This document shows positions 26,885 through 35,452 of a stretch of 64,000 bases of DNA, piece by piece. This stretch comes from UBA8337 sp937907245. GTDB lineage: Bacteria; Pseudomonadota; Alphaproteobacteria; RS24. The stretch lies in contig OZ244774.1 of NCBI GenBank assembly GCA_965219485.1, forward strand, positions 1,612,001 through 1,676,000, written 5' to 3'. The notes under the pieces are model-generated. The model made no database searches. It was given only the letters and a program-made list of their open reading frames with translations, and was not told the DNA's origin. The position numbers and the translations under genes are program-made. Each line of letters starts with the position of its first letter. Position 1 is the stretch's first letter.

Positions 26885-27991
26885 ATGGGTGCTTATATTC
26901 TTCGCCGTTTATTGCTGATGGTGCCGACGATTTTCGGCATTATGGCGATTAGCTTTGCCATTGTGCAATTCGCCCCTGGCGGGCCAGTGGAGCGTGTCAT
27001 CGCCCAATTACAAGGCCATGATGTGGGCGCCACCTCGCGCTTTACCAGCGCGCAAGATGGCTCTGGCGGCATGCAAGGCGCGGCCGCACAAGCCGCAGCC
27101 GGCAGCAAATATCGCGGGGCCCAAGGCCTCGACCCCGAGTTTATTGCCGAGTTAGAAGTCCAATTTGGTTTCGACAAACCAGCCCATGAGCGGTTTTTCA
27201 AATTGGTGAAAGACTATGTTCGCTTCGATTTTGGCGAGAGCTACTATCGCGATATTCCGGTTCTTGATCTGATTAAAGAAAAACTTCCGGTTTCTATTAC
27301 GCTTGGGCTTTGGGCCACTTTGCTAACTTATTTTATTTCCATACCCTTAGGCATCGCCAAAGCGCGCCGCGATGGCAGCGCTTTTGATATCTGGACCTCT
27401 GGCGTAATTATCGTCGGCTATGCGATTCCCGGATTTTTATTTGCCGTGGTCCTCATCGTTTTATTTGCCGGCGGATCATATTTCGACTGGTTCCCTCTGC
27501 GCGGATTGACGTCTGATAATTTCGACCAATTGAGCCTGACCGGAAAAGCCTTAGATTATCTCTGGCATATTTTTCTGCCTGTCTTGGCTCTTTCCATCTC
27601 GGGTTTTGCGACCACCAGCTTGCTAACAAAAAACGCATTCTTAGATGAGATTAGAAAGCAATATGTCGTCACCGCGCGCGCCAAAGGGCTGTCCGAGAGG
27701 CGGGTTTTATATGGCCATGTGTTTCGCAATGCGATGCTCATCGTCATCGCCGGTTTTCCGGGTGCTTTCATCGGCGCGTTTTTTACAGGCTCGCTGCTTA
27801 TCGAGACTATTTTCTCGCTCGATGGCCTTGGGCTATTGTCTTACGAGAGCATCATCAACCGCGATTATCCGGTGGTTTTTGCCTCGCTTTATATCTTTGG
27901 CCTTGTTGGGCTTCTTGTCACGCTTATCTCTGACATCACCTATATGTGGGTCGATCCGCGGATTGATTTCTCTGCGCAAGGGGGCGGGTGA
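26885..27991 (+). CDS. yejB: peptide ABC transporter permease YejB
   Basis: 368 residues. Starts MGAYILRRLLLMVPTIFG, the first membrane helix, followed by the YejB-like FAPGGPVERVIAQLQ. Five further helices follow, with the coupling motif EIRKQYVVTARAKGLSERR near 255-275. Residues about 45-80 are a Gly/Ala/Gln-rich periplasmic insertion. Its stop overlaps the next gene start (TGATG). Confidence 0.93.
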   Translation: MGAYILRRLLLMVPTIFGIMAISFAIVQFAPGGPVERVIAQLQGHDVGATSRFTSAQDGSGGMQGAAAQAAAGSKYRGAQGLDPEFIAELEVQFGFDKPAHERFFKLVKDYVRFDFGESYYRDIPVLDLIKEKLPVSITLGLWATLLTYFISIPLGIAKARRDGSAFDIWTSGVIIVGYAIPGFLFAVVLIVLFAGGSYFDWFPLRGLTSDNFDQLSLTGKALDYLWHIFLPVLALSISGFATTSLLTKNAFLDEIRKQYVVTARAKGLSERRVLYGHVFRNAMLIVIAGFPGAFIGAFFTGSLLIETIFSLDGLGLLSYESIINRDYPVVFASLYIFGLVGLLVTLISDITYMWVDPRIDFSAQGGG

Positions 27992-29019
27992 TGCTTGTGT
28001 CCCCGCTAAATCAGCGCCGTTGGCGCAATTTTAAAGCCAACCGGCGTGGGCTCGTCTCCCTATGGCTGTTTGCTGGCTTGTTCCTTGTCACTCTGTTTGC
28101 CGAATTTCTAGCCAATGACAAGCCGCTTCTCATCCACCATGAAGGTGCCATTTATGCCCCTGTATTCGCAACTTATGCCGAGACCGAATTTGGTGGTGAT
28201 TTTGCGACCGAAGCCGATTACCGAGATCCTTTTGTCATCGAGCTGATTGAGGGAAAAGGGGGCACGATCATCTGGCCGCCGCTGCGCTATAGCTACAATA
28301 CGATAAACCTTGATTTAACGCAGCCAGCGCCCTCGCCACCGAGCGCACAAAATTGGCTGGGTACAGATGACCAAGGCCGCGATGTGCTCGCGCGGCTGAT
28401 TTATGGCTTTCGCATTTCGGTTCTCTTTGGCCTAATTCTAACGCTGGCGTCTTCCGTCATCGGCATTGCGGCCGGTGCCGTGCAGGGCTATTTCGGCGGT
28501 TGGATTGACCTTGGGCTGCAGCGTTTCATTGAAATATGGACGTCGGTGCCCACGCTTTATTTGCTGATTATTATTGCTGCCATCATCGAGCCTGGGTTTT
28601 GGATATTGCTTGGCATTTTATTATTATTCTCCTGGGTGTCGCTGGTCGGCGTTGTGCGGGCCGAGTTTTTGCGTGCCCGCAATTTAGAATATGTCGAAGC
28701 CGCGCGCGCGCTGGGTGTGGGCAATGCCACCATTATGGCGCGCCATTTATTGCCCAATGCCATGGTCGCCACACTCACTTTCATGCCGTTTATTTTAAAT
28801 GCTTCCATCACCACCCTCACCTCGCTTGATTTTCTCGGCTTCGGCTTGCCGCCTGGCTCGCCGTCTTTGGGCGAATTATTGGCGCAAGGCAAAGCTAATT
28901 TGCAGGCGCCTTGGCTAGGCCTTTCGGGGTTCTTCACCATTGCGATTATGTTGTCACTATTGATCTTCATCGGCGAGGCCGTGCGCGATGCCTTCGACCC
29001 TAGAAAGACGCTGGGCTAG
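27991..29019 (+). CDS. yejE: peptide ABC transporter permease YejE
   Basis: 342 residues from the ATG at 27991; a GTG one codon earlier is possible. The N-terminal helix is followed by the long YejE periplasmic region (ANDKPLLI, TEFGGDFATEADYRDP) and NWLGTDDQGRDVLARLIYG. The membrane domain ends with the EAA coupling loop YVEAARALGVGNATIMARH and SLDFLGFGLPPGSPSLGELL. It pairs with YejB to form the membrane channel. Confidence 0.93.
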   Translation: MLVSPLNQRRWRNFKANRRGLVSLWLFAGLFLVTLFAEFLANDKPLLIHHEGAIYAPVFATYAETEFGGDFATEADYRDPFVIELIEGKGGTIIWPPLRYSYNTINLDLTQPAPSPPSAQNWLGTDDQGRDVLARLIYGFRISVLFGLILTLASSVIGIAAGAVQGYFGGWIDLGLQRFIEIWTSVPTLYLLIIIAAIIEPGFWILLGILLLFSWVSLVGVVRAEFLRARNLEYVEAARALGVGNATIMARHLLPNAMVATLTFMPFILNASITTLTSLDFLGFGLPPGSPSLGELLAQGKANLQAPWLGLSGFFTIAIMLSLLIFIGEAVRDAFDPRKTLG

Positions 29020-29024
29020 ATATC

Positions 29025-30623
29025 ATGGACGCACTGATTTCCTTGAAAAATTTGCGCATCGGCTTCACCAGCGATGGCCGCGTGAGCCATGCGGTGAAAG
29101 GTGTGAGCTTTGATATACAGGCTGGCGAAACATTGGGGCTGGTTGGCGAAAGTGGCTCTGGCAAATCTGTCAGTGCCTTGTCGATTTTAAAACTACTGCC
29201 TTACCCAGCCGCATTTCATGATGGCGGAGAAATTCATTTCCAAGGGCAAGACCTGTTAAGCCTCAGCGAAGATGAGTTACGCAAAGTGCGCGGGTCTAAA
29301 ATCTCGATGATTTTTCAAGAGCCTATGTCCTCGCTCAACCCGCTGCATTCGATTGAGAAACAAATCACAGAAGTATTAACCTTGCATCAAGGGCTCGGTC
29401 GCGTCGCTGCAAACGCCGAGGCCCTTCGCTTGCTGGAGCGCGTCGGCATTGCCGATGCCCACACGCGCCTAAGCGCTTTGCCGCATGAGCTATCGGGCGG
29501 GCAGCGCCAACGCGTCATGATTGCCATGGCCTTGGCCAATAAACCGCAATTGCTCATTGCTGATGAGCCGACCACGGCTTTGGACGTAACCATACAAAAA
29601 CAAATTCTCGACCTGCTGAAAGATTTGCAAAAAGAGACGGGAATGGCGGTTTTGCTGATTACCCATGACTTGGGCATTGTGAAAAAAATGGCCGACCGTA
29701 TTTGCGTCATGCAAAATGGTGAGATTGTGGAGACAGGAAAAAGCGCGACCGTGTTCAAAAACCCGCAGCACGCCTATACTAAAAAACTCATAGATGCGGA
29801 GCCAAGCGGCTCGCCAGCGCCAAGCAAGGCGAGCGATGAGTTGGTGCGCGCCGAAAATTTACGTGTTTGGTTTCCAATGAAACGCGGTTTCTTGCAGCGT
29901 ACCTATGCCCATGTCAAAGCGGTGAATGATATTTCTTTCTCTATCAAACGCGGAGAAACGCTTGGCGTTGTGGGCGAAAGCGGCTCTGGCAAAACCACGC
30001 TCGGGCGGGCTTTATTGGGGCTTCAAAAGGCCACGGGGCAGGCCTTTTTGGGCGATACAGATGTTCTCGCGACCGACCGAATAACGCGTCGGGGTTTGCG
30101 AAAAAATATGCAAATTGTTTTCCAAGACCCCTATGGCGCGCTGAGCCCGCGCATGGCAGTTGGCGAAATTATTGCTGAAGGTTTGAAGCTGCATAGACCG
30201 GATTTGAGCCAAGTAGAGGTGGCCCAGCGCGTCCGCGATATCCTTATTGAAGTGGAACTGGACCCTGATACGGCCGAGCGCTATCCGCATGAATTTTCAG
30301 GCGGGCAACGCCAACGCATCGCCATTGCGCGCGCCTTGATTTTAGAGCCAGAGTTTTTAGTGCTCGACGAGCCGACCAGCGCCCTAGACCGCTCGGTGCA
30401 GGCGCAAATCATCACTATGTTGCGCCGTCTACAAAAGCAAAAAGGGCTAACCTATTTATTCATCAGCCACGATTTAAAGGTCGTGCGAGCGATGTCCCAT
30501 CAGGTGATGGTGATGCAAAAAGGTGTTTGTGTGGAAGCCGGAACGGCAACGCAAATTTTCGATGCTCCGCGCGAGACCTATACGAAAAATCTACTGGCGG
30601 CCGCACTCGACACAAATCTCTAG
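29025..30623 (+). CDS. yejF: peptide ABC transporter ATPase YejF (two fused nucleotide-binding domains)
   Basis: 532 residues. Two complete ATPase halves: each has a Walker A GESGSGKS/T (near 41 and 326), a signature LSGGQRQR or FSGGQRQR, and a Walker B ending DEPT. The fusion removes the need for separate D and F subunits and powers YejB/YejE. YejABEF in enterobacteria imports oligopeptides and microcin C. The gene ends 9 bp from the convergent C40 peptidase. Confidence 0.94.
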   Translation: MDALISLKNLRIGFTSDGRVSHAVKGVSFDIQAGETLGLVGESGSGKSVSALSILKLLPYPAAFHDGGEIHFQGQDLLSLSEDELRKVRGSKISMIFQEPMSSLNPLHSIEKQITEVLTLHQGLGRVAANAEALRLLERVGIADAHTRLSALPHELSGGQRQRVMIAMALANKPQLLIADEPTTALDVTIQKQILDLLKDLQKETGMAVLLITHDLGIVKKMADRICVMQNGEIVETGKSATVFKNPQHAYTKKLIDAEPSGSPAPSKASDELVRAENLRVWFPMKRGFLQRTYAHVKAVNDISFSIKRGETLGVVGESGSGKTTLGRALLGLQKATGQAFLGDTDVLATDRITRRGLRKNMQIVFQDPYGALSPRMAVGEIIAEGLKLHRPDLSQVEVAQRVRDILIEVELDPDTAERYPHEFSGGQRQRIAIARALILEPEFLVLDEPTSALDRSVQAQIITMLRRLQKQKGLTYLFISHDLKVVRAMSHQVMVMQKGVCVEAGTATQIFDAPRETYTKNLLAAALDTNL

Positions 30624-30632
30624 CGGCGGTGT

Positions 30633-31487
30633 TTAGCCCAGGCGTTTAATCGCCGTAATCGGCCCTTCTGTCTTCTGGATACGCGCGCAGGCAGCGTCAA
30701 AATCTTCTTCTACCACCGACATATGAAATGCATTGGCGTGCAACAACGTGTTCGGCGCACTCAAAAACCCGACATGGCCTTTCCAAAATACGATGTCGCC
30801 AACCTCTGCTACCGCAACGGATGTACCAAGACTGGCTTCTTGCATATCGCTATCGCGGGGGCACGCGAGCCCACAGGCCATCAGGGCGGTTTGCACCAGT
30901 GCCGAACAATCCAACCCGATGCTTTCGCGCCCGCCCCAAAAATACGGAGCGCCAATAAAGCGGCGCGCAACCTCCACCGGTTGGCTTTGAAACTCGCCCA
31001 TCGGGGCAATATGCGCAGCATGCATAAAGCCGCCGCCTGTCTCCTCCGACAGCTCAGCGAAACGACCCTCAAAGCGAGACACGCTTAACTGAGCGCCCAT
31101 ACAGACCCCCATGAGCGGCCGTGTTTTAATATCTGGCTCGCGGTAAATAAAACTCCGCAAGCTCACAAGCTTATGGGTTGGGGCCATCGCAGGGCTGGTT
31201 TTTTGCAAATCTTCCGCCAGCACATAGCCAACATAATCATCATGATTGGCCTGCCCCCAAGCCCATCTGTCTTTCATCTCATAAACCCGAAACCCCTCGC
31301 CATAGAGCAATTGGCTATCTTGCAGGGCCCCATCGGCGGGCGAGCGGCGCAAGGCAGTGACCGGAGCGATGATTGTATAATCTTCGCCCTCAACAAAACG
31401 TGGCGCCGAAACCTCAGCTCGCAGATGCGCACCCGCCAAATCATCGCGCCAAACATTGAGGCGCGGGTCTGGTTTGAGATTAGGCAA
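30633..31487 (-). CDS. NlpC/P60 (C40) cell-wall peptidase with N-terminal SH3-like domains
   Basis: 284 residues if started at TTG 31487, with GGAA seven bases before; this overlaps the upstream aminopeptidase stop by 8 bp. Longer starts would read far into that gene. SH3-like regions span about 35-160 (TALRRSP, DDYVGYVLAEDL). The C-terminal peptidase has Cys194 in GLDCSALVQ, His238 in GHVGF and His250 in LLHAN. Relatives cleave gamma-D-Glu-diaminopimelate or similar muropeptide bonds. No signal peptide is seen, which suggests action on imported or recycled peptides in the cytoplasm. Confidence 0.87.
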   Translation of the reverse strand: MPNLKPDPRLNVWRDDLAGAHLRAEVSAPRFVEGEDYTIIAPVTALRRSPADGALQDSQLLYGEGFRVYEMKDRWAWGQANHDDYVGYVLAEDLQKTSPAMAPTHKLVSLRSFIYREPDIKTRPLMGVCMGAQLSVSRFEGRFAELSEETGGGFMHAAHIAPMGEFQSQPVEVARRFIGAPYFWGGRESIGLDCSALVQTALMACGLACPRDSDMQEASLGTSVAVAEVGDIVFWKGHVGFLSAPNTLLHANAFHMSVVEEDFDAACARIQKTEGPITAIKRLG

Positions 31488-32928
31488 AGCGTTGTTCCAA
31501 ATAAGTGTAAACCGCGCGCAAAGCTTGCGCCTCTCCGCCAACCGGACGCCCAGCGCGTGCCCGCAAGCTCCAGGCATATACATCGCAATGCATCCAAGTT
31601 TCCGTTTGCTCCACAAAGCGAGCCAAAAACAGAGCAGCAGTAATCGAGCCGCCCATGGGTGACGAACCGATATGGTTCACATCGCCAATTTGGCTATCCA
31701 GCCAACCATCATAGCCGGCCCAAAGCGGCATGCGCCACATTGGGTCATGCGCCTGACTGGCGGCGTGTTGCATGGCCTCGGCGAGGCTATCATCATGGGT
31801 ATAAAACGGCACGACTTCTGGCCCCATGGCCACGCGCGCGGCGCCTGTGAGGGTTGCAAAATCTATCAGCACGTCTGGCGTTTCGCTGTCGGCTTCGCAC
31901 AACATATCGGCCAAAACCAGACGCCCTTCGGCATCGGTATTGCCAATTTCTACGGCCAAGCCCTTGCGGCTAGCCAGCACATCGCCTGGACGAAAGGCAT
32001 CTGGGCCAATCGCGTTTTCTACCGCACCTACCATCAAGCGTAAGCGAATGGGGAGCCCCGCATCCATTAGGGCATCGGCCAGCGCAATCGAAATGGCGGC
32101 GCCGCCCATATCTTTTTTCATAATATCCATATACGAACCCGGCTTTAAGTTCAGCCCGCCCGTATCGAAACAAACGCCTTTGCCGACCAGCGTTACTTTG
32201 GGCGCGTCTGCTTCGCCCCACGTCAGGTCTAGCACACGCGGCGCTTCGACGGCGGCGCGCCCGACGGCGTGAATCATTGGGTAGTTCTCATCCAATAGGC
32301 TGTCGCCAGAGATGACGTTCAGCTTGGCTTTATGGCGTTTGGCCAGCGCTTGCATCACTTGCTCTAGCGCCTCGGGGCCCATATCTGCGGCCGGCGTATT
32401 GATCAGGTGGCGGGTGGAATAGACGGCGCGGTTTAGCCTATCTACGCGGGCGCGGTCGCAGGTTTTGGACAAAACGAACTGGGGCCATGCGCTATCGCGT
32501 GGACGATTTTTATAGGCCTCATATCGATAGCAGCCCATCGCCCAAGCCAAAGGCGCCATATCTTTCACGGCCTCAGGCGCGCTATCGTCTAGCCGATAGG
32601 CCCCTTCCGGCAATTGCGTGGGGAGAGCGGCCAGAGCGAACGGATCTGGCTTGGCGCCAAGCCCTAAAAGCACAGCCTCTAAATCACCCGCTGAATTGGG
32701 CAGCAGCAAAACCTCGCCCGCAGCGGCCGCAAAATGCGTAGTCTCCATCCAAGTAAGGTGCGGGCCAACGAGGTTTTCGCGCCAGGCCGCCAAAGTGTCG
32801 GGGGTTAAGGCCCGAATAAGGCGAGCGGGCTTGCCCTTATCTTGCAGGTAAATTGCCCCCGGCTCGGCAGGAAAAACATCGCGGATAGAAGATATAAGTG
32901 CGGATGGCATGGTATAGACCTTTGGCAA
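31480..32928 (-). CDS. M17 leucyl aminopeptidase family protein
   Basis: 482 residues. The M17 metal/catalytic signature NTDAEGRLVLAD and the earlier VGKGVCFDTGGLNLKPGS (metal-binding Lys and Asp) are intact, followed by DFATLTGAARVAMG. The N-terminal domain (about 1-160) is divergent from E. coli PepA, as in the alphaproteobacterial subgroup. It removes N-terminal residues from peptides in the cytoplasm. Translationally coupled to the C40 peptidase gene and facing the peptide importer operon. Confidence 0.92.
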   Translation of the reverse strand: MPKVYTMPSALISSIRDVFPAEPGAIYLQDKGKPARLIRALTPDTLAAWRENLVGPHLTWMETTHFAAAAGEVLLLPNSAGDLEAVLLGLGAKPDPFALAALPTQLPEGAYRLDDSAPEAVKDMAPLAWAMGCYRYEAYKNRPRDSAWPQFVLSKTCDRARVDRLNRAVYSTRHLINTPAADMGPEALEQVMQALAKRHKAKLNVISGDSLLDENYPMIHAVGRAAVEAPRVLDLTWGEADAPKVTLVGKGVCFDTGGLNLKPGSYMDIMKKDMGGAAISIALADALMDAGLPIRLRLMVGAVENAIGPDAFRPGDVLASRKGLAVEIGNTDAEGRLVLADMLCEADSETPDVLIDFATLTGAARVAMGPEVVPFYTHDDSLAEAMQHAASQAHDPMWRMPLWAGYDGWLDSQIGDVNHIGSSPMGGSITAALFLARFVEQTETWMHCDVYAWSLRARAGRPVGGEAQALRAVYTYLEQRFA

Positions 32929-32968
32929 AACTCAGGGCAACTGAACGAGCCGCTACTCTATCACGCGC

Positions 32969-33775
32969 TTATCGCGCGGTCATCGCGTAATCAATTACCA
33001 ACTCAGTACCATTGACGTAAGACGAGGCATCCGATGCCAGATAAACAATGCCATTGGCAATATCTTCCGGCTGGCCCGGCCTGCCATTTGGCATGCCAGC
33101 AGCAGCTACCATGTCTATGTTCACACGGTTTCCGCCAGGTGTCATGATATCTGGATTGTTTTTGGCCATGCCAGCTATTTCACGCGACCAAATATCCGTA
33201 TCGATAATGCCCGGATGCACGCTATTGCACCGAATGGTTTGGCCGTTATCCGCACATTCATTAGCAATCGCCTTAGAAAACAAACGCACGCCGCCTTTAG
33301 ACGCAGAATAACCAGCCAGCCCCGAAGCGCCAATCAGACCCGCGATGGATGATATATTGATAATGCTCGAAAGCCCGCTTTGGGCCATCAAAGGAATAGA
33401 ATGTTTACATCCCAAAAAAACGCCATCCAGATTAATCGCATTTTGGCGCTGCCAATCCTCTAGGCTCATCTCTGTCACCGGCACGCCAATCGCAATGCCA
33501 GCATTATTGACCAATACGTTGAGCTGGCCTTCGGTTTGCTTAATGCTCTCGATAAGCTCTTGCCAGACGCTTTCTTGCGACACGTCTTGAGCGAAGCTGC
33601 GCGCCTGACCGCCGGCCTCCGTAATCATCTGCGCGGTTTTCTCGACCCCGCTCACATCAATATCTGTGACGATAAGCTTCGCGCCCGCCGCCGCTAAAGC
33701 AAGTGCGCAGGAACGCCCAATGCCTGTCGCTGCGCCCGTAACTAACGCAACTTTTCCACTACAATCTTGGCTCAT
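32969..33775 (-). CDS. short-chain dehydrogenase/reductase, classical type
   Basis: 268 residues. NAD(P)-binding TGAATGIG (near 14-21), the NNAG motif (NVLVNNAGIAIG), catalytic Ser in INISSIAG and YSASKGG (Tyr-x-x-x-Lys) are present. Asp at the end of the second strand (VTDIDVSG) suggests a preference for NAD(H). Its ATG overlaps the P450 stop as TAATG, so it is translationally coupled to the P450 and probably oxidises the alcohol made by it. That substrate link is inference. Confidence 0.9.
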   Translation of the reverse strand: MSQDCSGKVALVTGAATGIGRSCALALAAAGAKLIVTDIDVSGVEKTAQMITEAGGQARSFAQDVSQESVWQELIESIKQTEGQLNVLVNNAGIAIGVPVTEMSLEDWQRQNAINLDGVFLGCKHSIPLMAQSGLSSIINISSIAGLIGASGLAGYSASKGGVRLFSKAIANECADNGQTIRCNSVHPGIIDTDIWSREIAGMAKNNPDIMTPGGNRVNIDMVAAAGMPNGRPGQPEDIANGIVYLASDASSYVNGTELVIDYAMTAR

Positions 33776-35052
33776 TAGGCGCGCGCAATCACAGTCATTT
33801 TTGTGTAGCCCTTAACAAAAGACGACACATTGCGTTCTGGCTCGCCCACGACTTCGATTTTCGAGAACCGCTTAAGCATTTCATCCCACAGAATTTGCAA
33901 CTGCAATTCTGCCAGACGGTTGCCGAAGCAACGGTGAATGCCAAAGCCAAACGAAATGTGATTGCGAGCATTCTCGCGATCAAAAATCAGGTCATTCGGG
34001 TTTTCAAACTTGCGCTCATCGCGGTTGCCAGCGACATACCACATAGCAACTTTGTCGCCCTTTTTAATGGTCTCGCCGTGCATTTCCACATCTTCCAAGG
34101 CCGTGCGGCGCATATAGGCTAGCGGCGTTTGCCAGCGAATAACCTCTGCCACGGTGTTTGGAATAAGGTCACGATTGGCTTTTACTTTTTCCCATTCGGC
34201 CGGGAACAAGCTGGAGCCATATACCGAGGCAGTCATCGAATTACGCGTCGTGTCATTGCCGCCCACGATCAGCAAAATCAAATTGCCGAGATATTCCATC
34301 GTATCCATGTCTTTGGTTTCTTCGCCATTGGCCAGCATGGTGATTAAATCATTGCCATCTTTGCCTTGGCGCTCCTGCCATAGTCCCATGAAGTACTGCA
34401 CACATTCCATCAGCTCGGCGCGGCGTTGTTCTTCGCTTTCCACGATACCGGTTTCCGGACCTGCGGTGGCGACATCTGACCAGCGGGTCAATTTGCGGCG
34501 TTCTTCAAATGGGAAGTCGAACAAAGTAGCCAGCATCATGGTGGTCAGCTCAATAGACACCACGTCGACCCAATCAAATTCTTCGTCGATTGGCACCGAA
34601 TCGAGCACGAATTGTGTGCGCTCGCGAATGAGTTTTGACATTTCGGCCAAGCTCATGGGCGCCATAATGGGCGCGACTGTTTTGCGTTGCACGTCGTGTT
34701 TAGGTTGATCCATCGCGATAAACATCGGCAGCTCAAAATCTTCCGACGGGTCTGGCAACACAATCGCTGGCTCCGATGAGAAGCGCTTGTGGTCCGTATC
34801 AATCGCCATAATGTCCTCATAGCGCGTTACCGACCAATAGCCGCCAATATCGGGCGCATCATTGGTGCGGTCTTCCGATTGCCAGCCGGCAGGGCAATAG
34901 TGCAAAGGCGCTTCATTGCGCAAACGATCGAAAATCGGCCAGAACTCTTCTTTTGGCCAGAGCAGAGCATTCGACGGATCCAGGTCCTTTAAGGCTGTGC
35001 TATAGGCTAGATCTTCGCCGGGGCGCATGTCTTGTTTAATCGCTTCACTCAT
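33775..35052 (-). CDS. cytochrome P450, CYP153-like
   Basis: 425 residues from the ATG at 35052 (GGGAGA upstream). Heme ligand Cys375 in FGFGIHRCFGNRLAE; ExxR at Glu303-Arg306 (EVIR); I-helix GGNDTTRNS (264-272) in place of the common AGHDTT. GGNDTTRNS, FIAMDQPKHDVQR (111-123) and the heme loop resemble CYP153 enzymes, which hydroxylate the terminal carbon of medium-chain alkanes. A ferredoxin and ferredoxin reductase are needed, but none is encoded in the window. Coupled to a downstream SDR gene. Confidence 0.88.
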   Translation of the reverse strand: MSEAIKQDMRPGEDLAYSTALKDLDPSNALLWPKEEFWPIFDRLRNEAPLHYCPAGWQSEDRTNDAPDIGGYWSVTRYEDIMAIDTDHKRFSSEPAIVLPDPSEDFELPMFIAMDQPKHDVQRKTVAPIMAPMSLAEMSKLIRERTQFVLDSVPIDEEFDWVDVVSIELTTMMLATLFDFPFEERRKLTRWSDVATAGPETGIVESEEQRRAELMECVQYFMGLWQERQGKDGNDLITMLANGEETKDMDTMEYLGNLILLIVGGNDTTRNSMTASVYGSSLFPAEWEKVKANRDLIPNTVAEVIRWQTPLAYMRRTALEDVEMHGETIKKGDKVAMWYVAGNRDERKFENPNDLIFDRENARNHISFGFGIHRCFGNRLAELQLQILWDEMLKRFSKIEVVGEPERNVSSFVKGYTKMTVIARA

Positions 35053-35264
35053 CGGTTTTCTCCCAAAATCATATCTAATACGGCGTTCTTCAAAAAATGA
35101 CGCCTGCGTCATAAATTGTAGTCAGAAGCTCGCGCGCGCTGCAAGCTTTTTTCGCCCAAAAGGTAGTTTTTTGTGCCTTTTGGTTGCCCTCAAGATTGCC
35201 CCCAGAATGGCGCGCTACGATTGCGCTTGCGCTCGGCGATAGCGAAACCTAAAGTCGGGGAAAT

Positions 35265-35360
35265 GCACAGGGGTCCGGTGCGCGCGAAAATCTACTCGTA
35301 AGCGCCGGTGAGACGATACCCTTTGTACCTGTTTACGGATTATGCCGCTGCAGGGAGTGC
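35265..35360 (+). promoter_or_regulatory. TPP (thiamine pyrophosphate) riboswitch upstream of thiC
   Basis: The 5' aggggtcc box, the CGGTGAGACGATACCCTTTG core (TGAGA plus ACCC), the ACCTGTTTACGGATTATGCC segment and GCAGGGA match the THI-box consensus in order. P1 closes with GCAC (35265-35268) and GTGC (35357-35360). It sits 92 bp before thiC, the most common TPP-riboswitch target. The 210 bp between the P450 start and the riboswitch show no gene and should hold the two divergent promoters. Confidence 0.93.
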
Positions 35361-35399
35361 CGGATTTATCTCCGCCTTTCTCGCACGTGTCATCGTCTT

Positions 35400-35434
35400 C
35401 GTGAGGCCCCCAAAAAAGGGCTCCACGCTGTTTT
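35400..35434 (+). terminator. intrinsic terminator between TPP riboswitch and thiC
   Basis: CGTGAGGCCC pairs with GGGCTCCACG (one mismatch, one G-T pair) around a CCAAAAAA loop, followed by CTGTTTT. It ends 18 bp before the thiC ATG, consistent with a riboswitch that stops transcription when TPP is bound. Confidence 0.7.
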
Positions 35435-35452
35435 AAAGAGAGAGCTTTGGAT

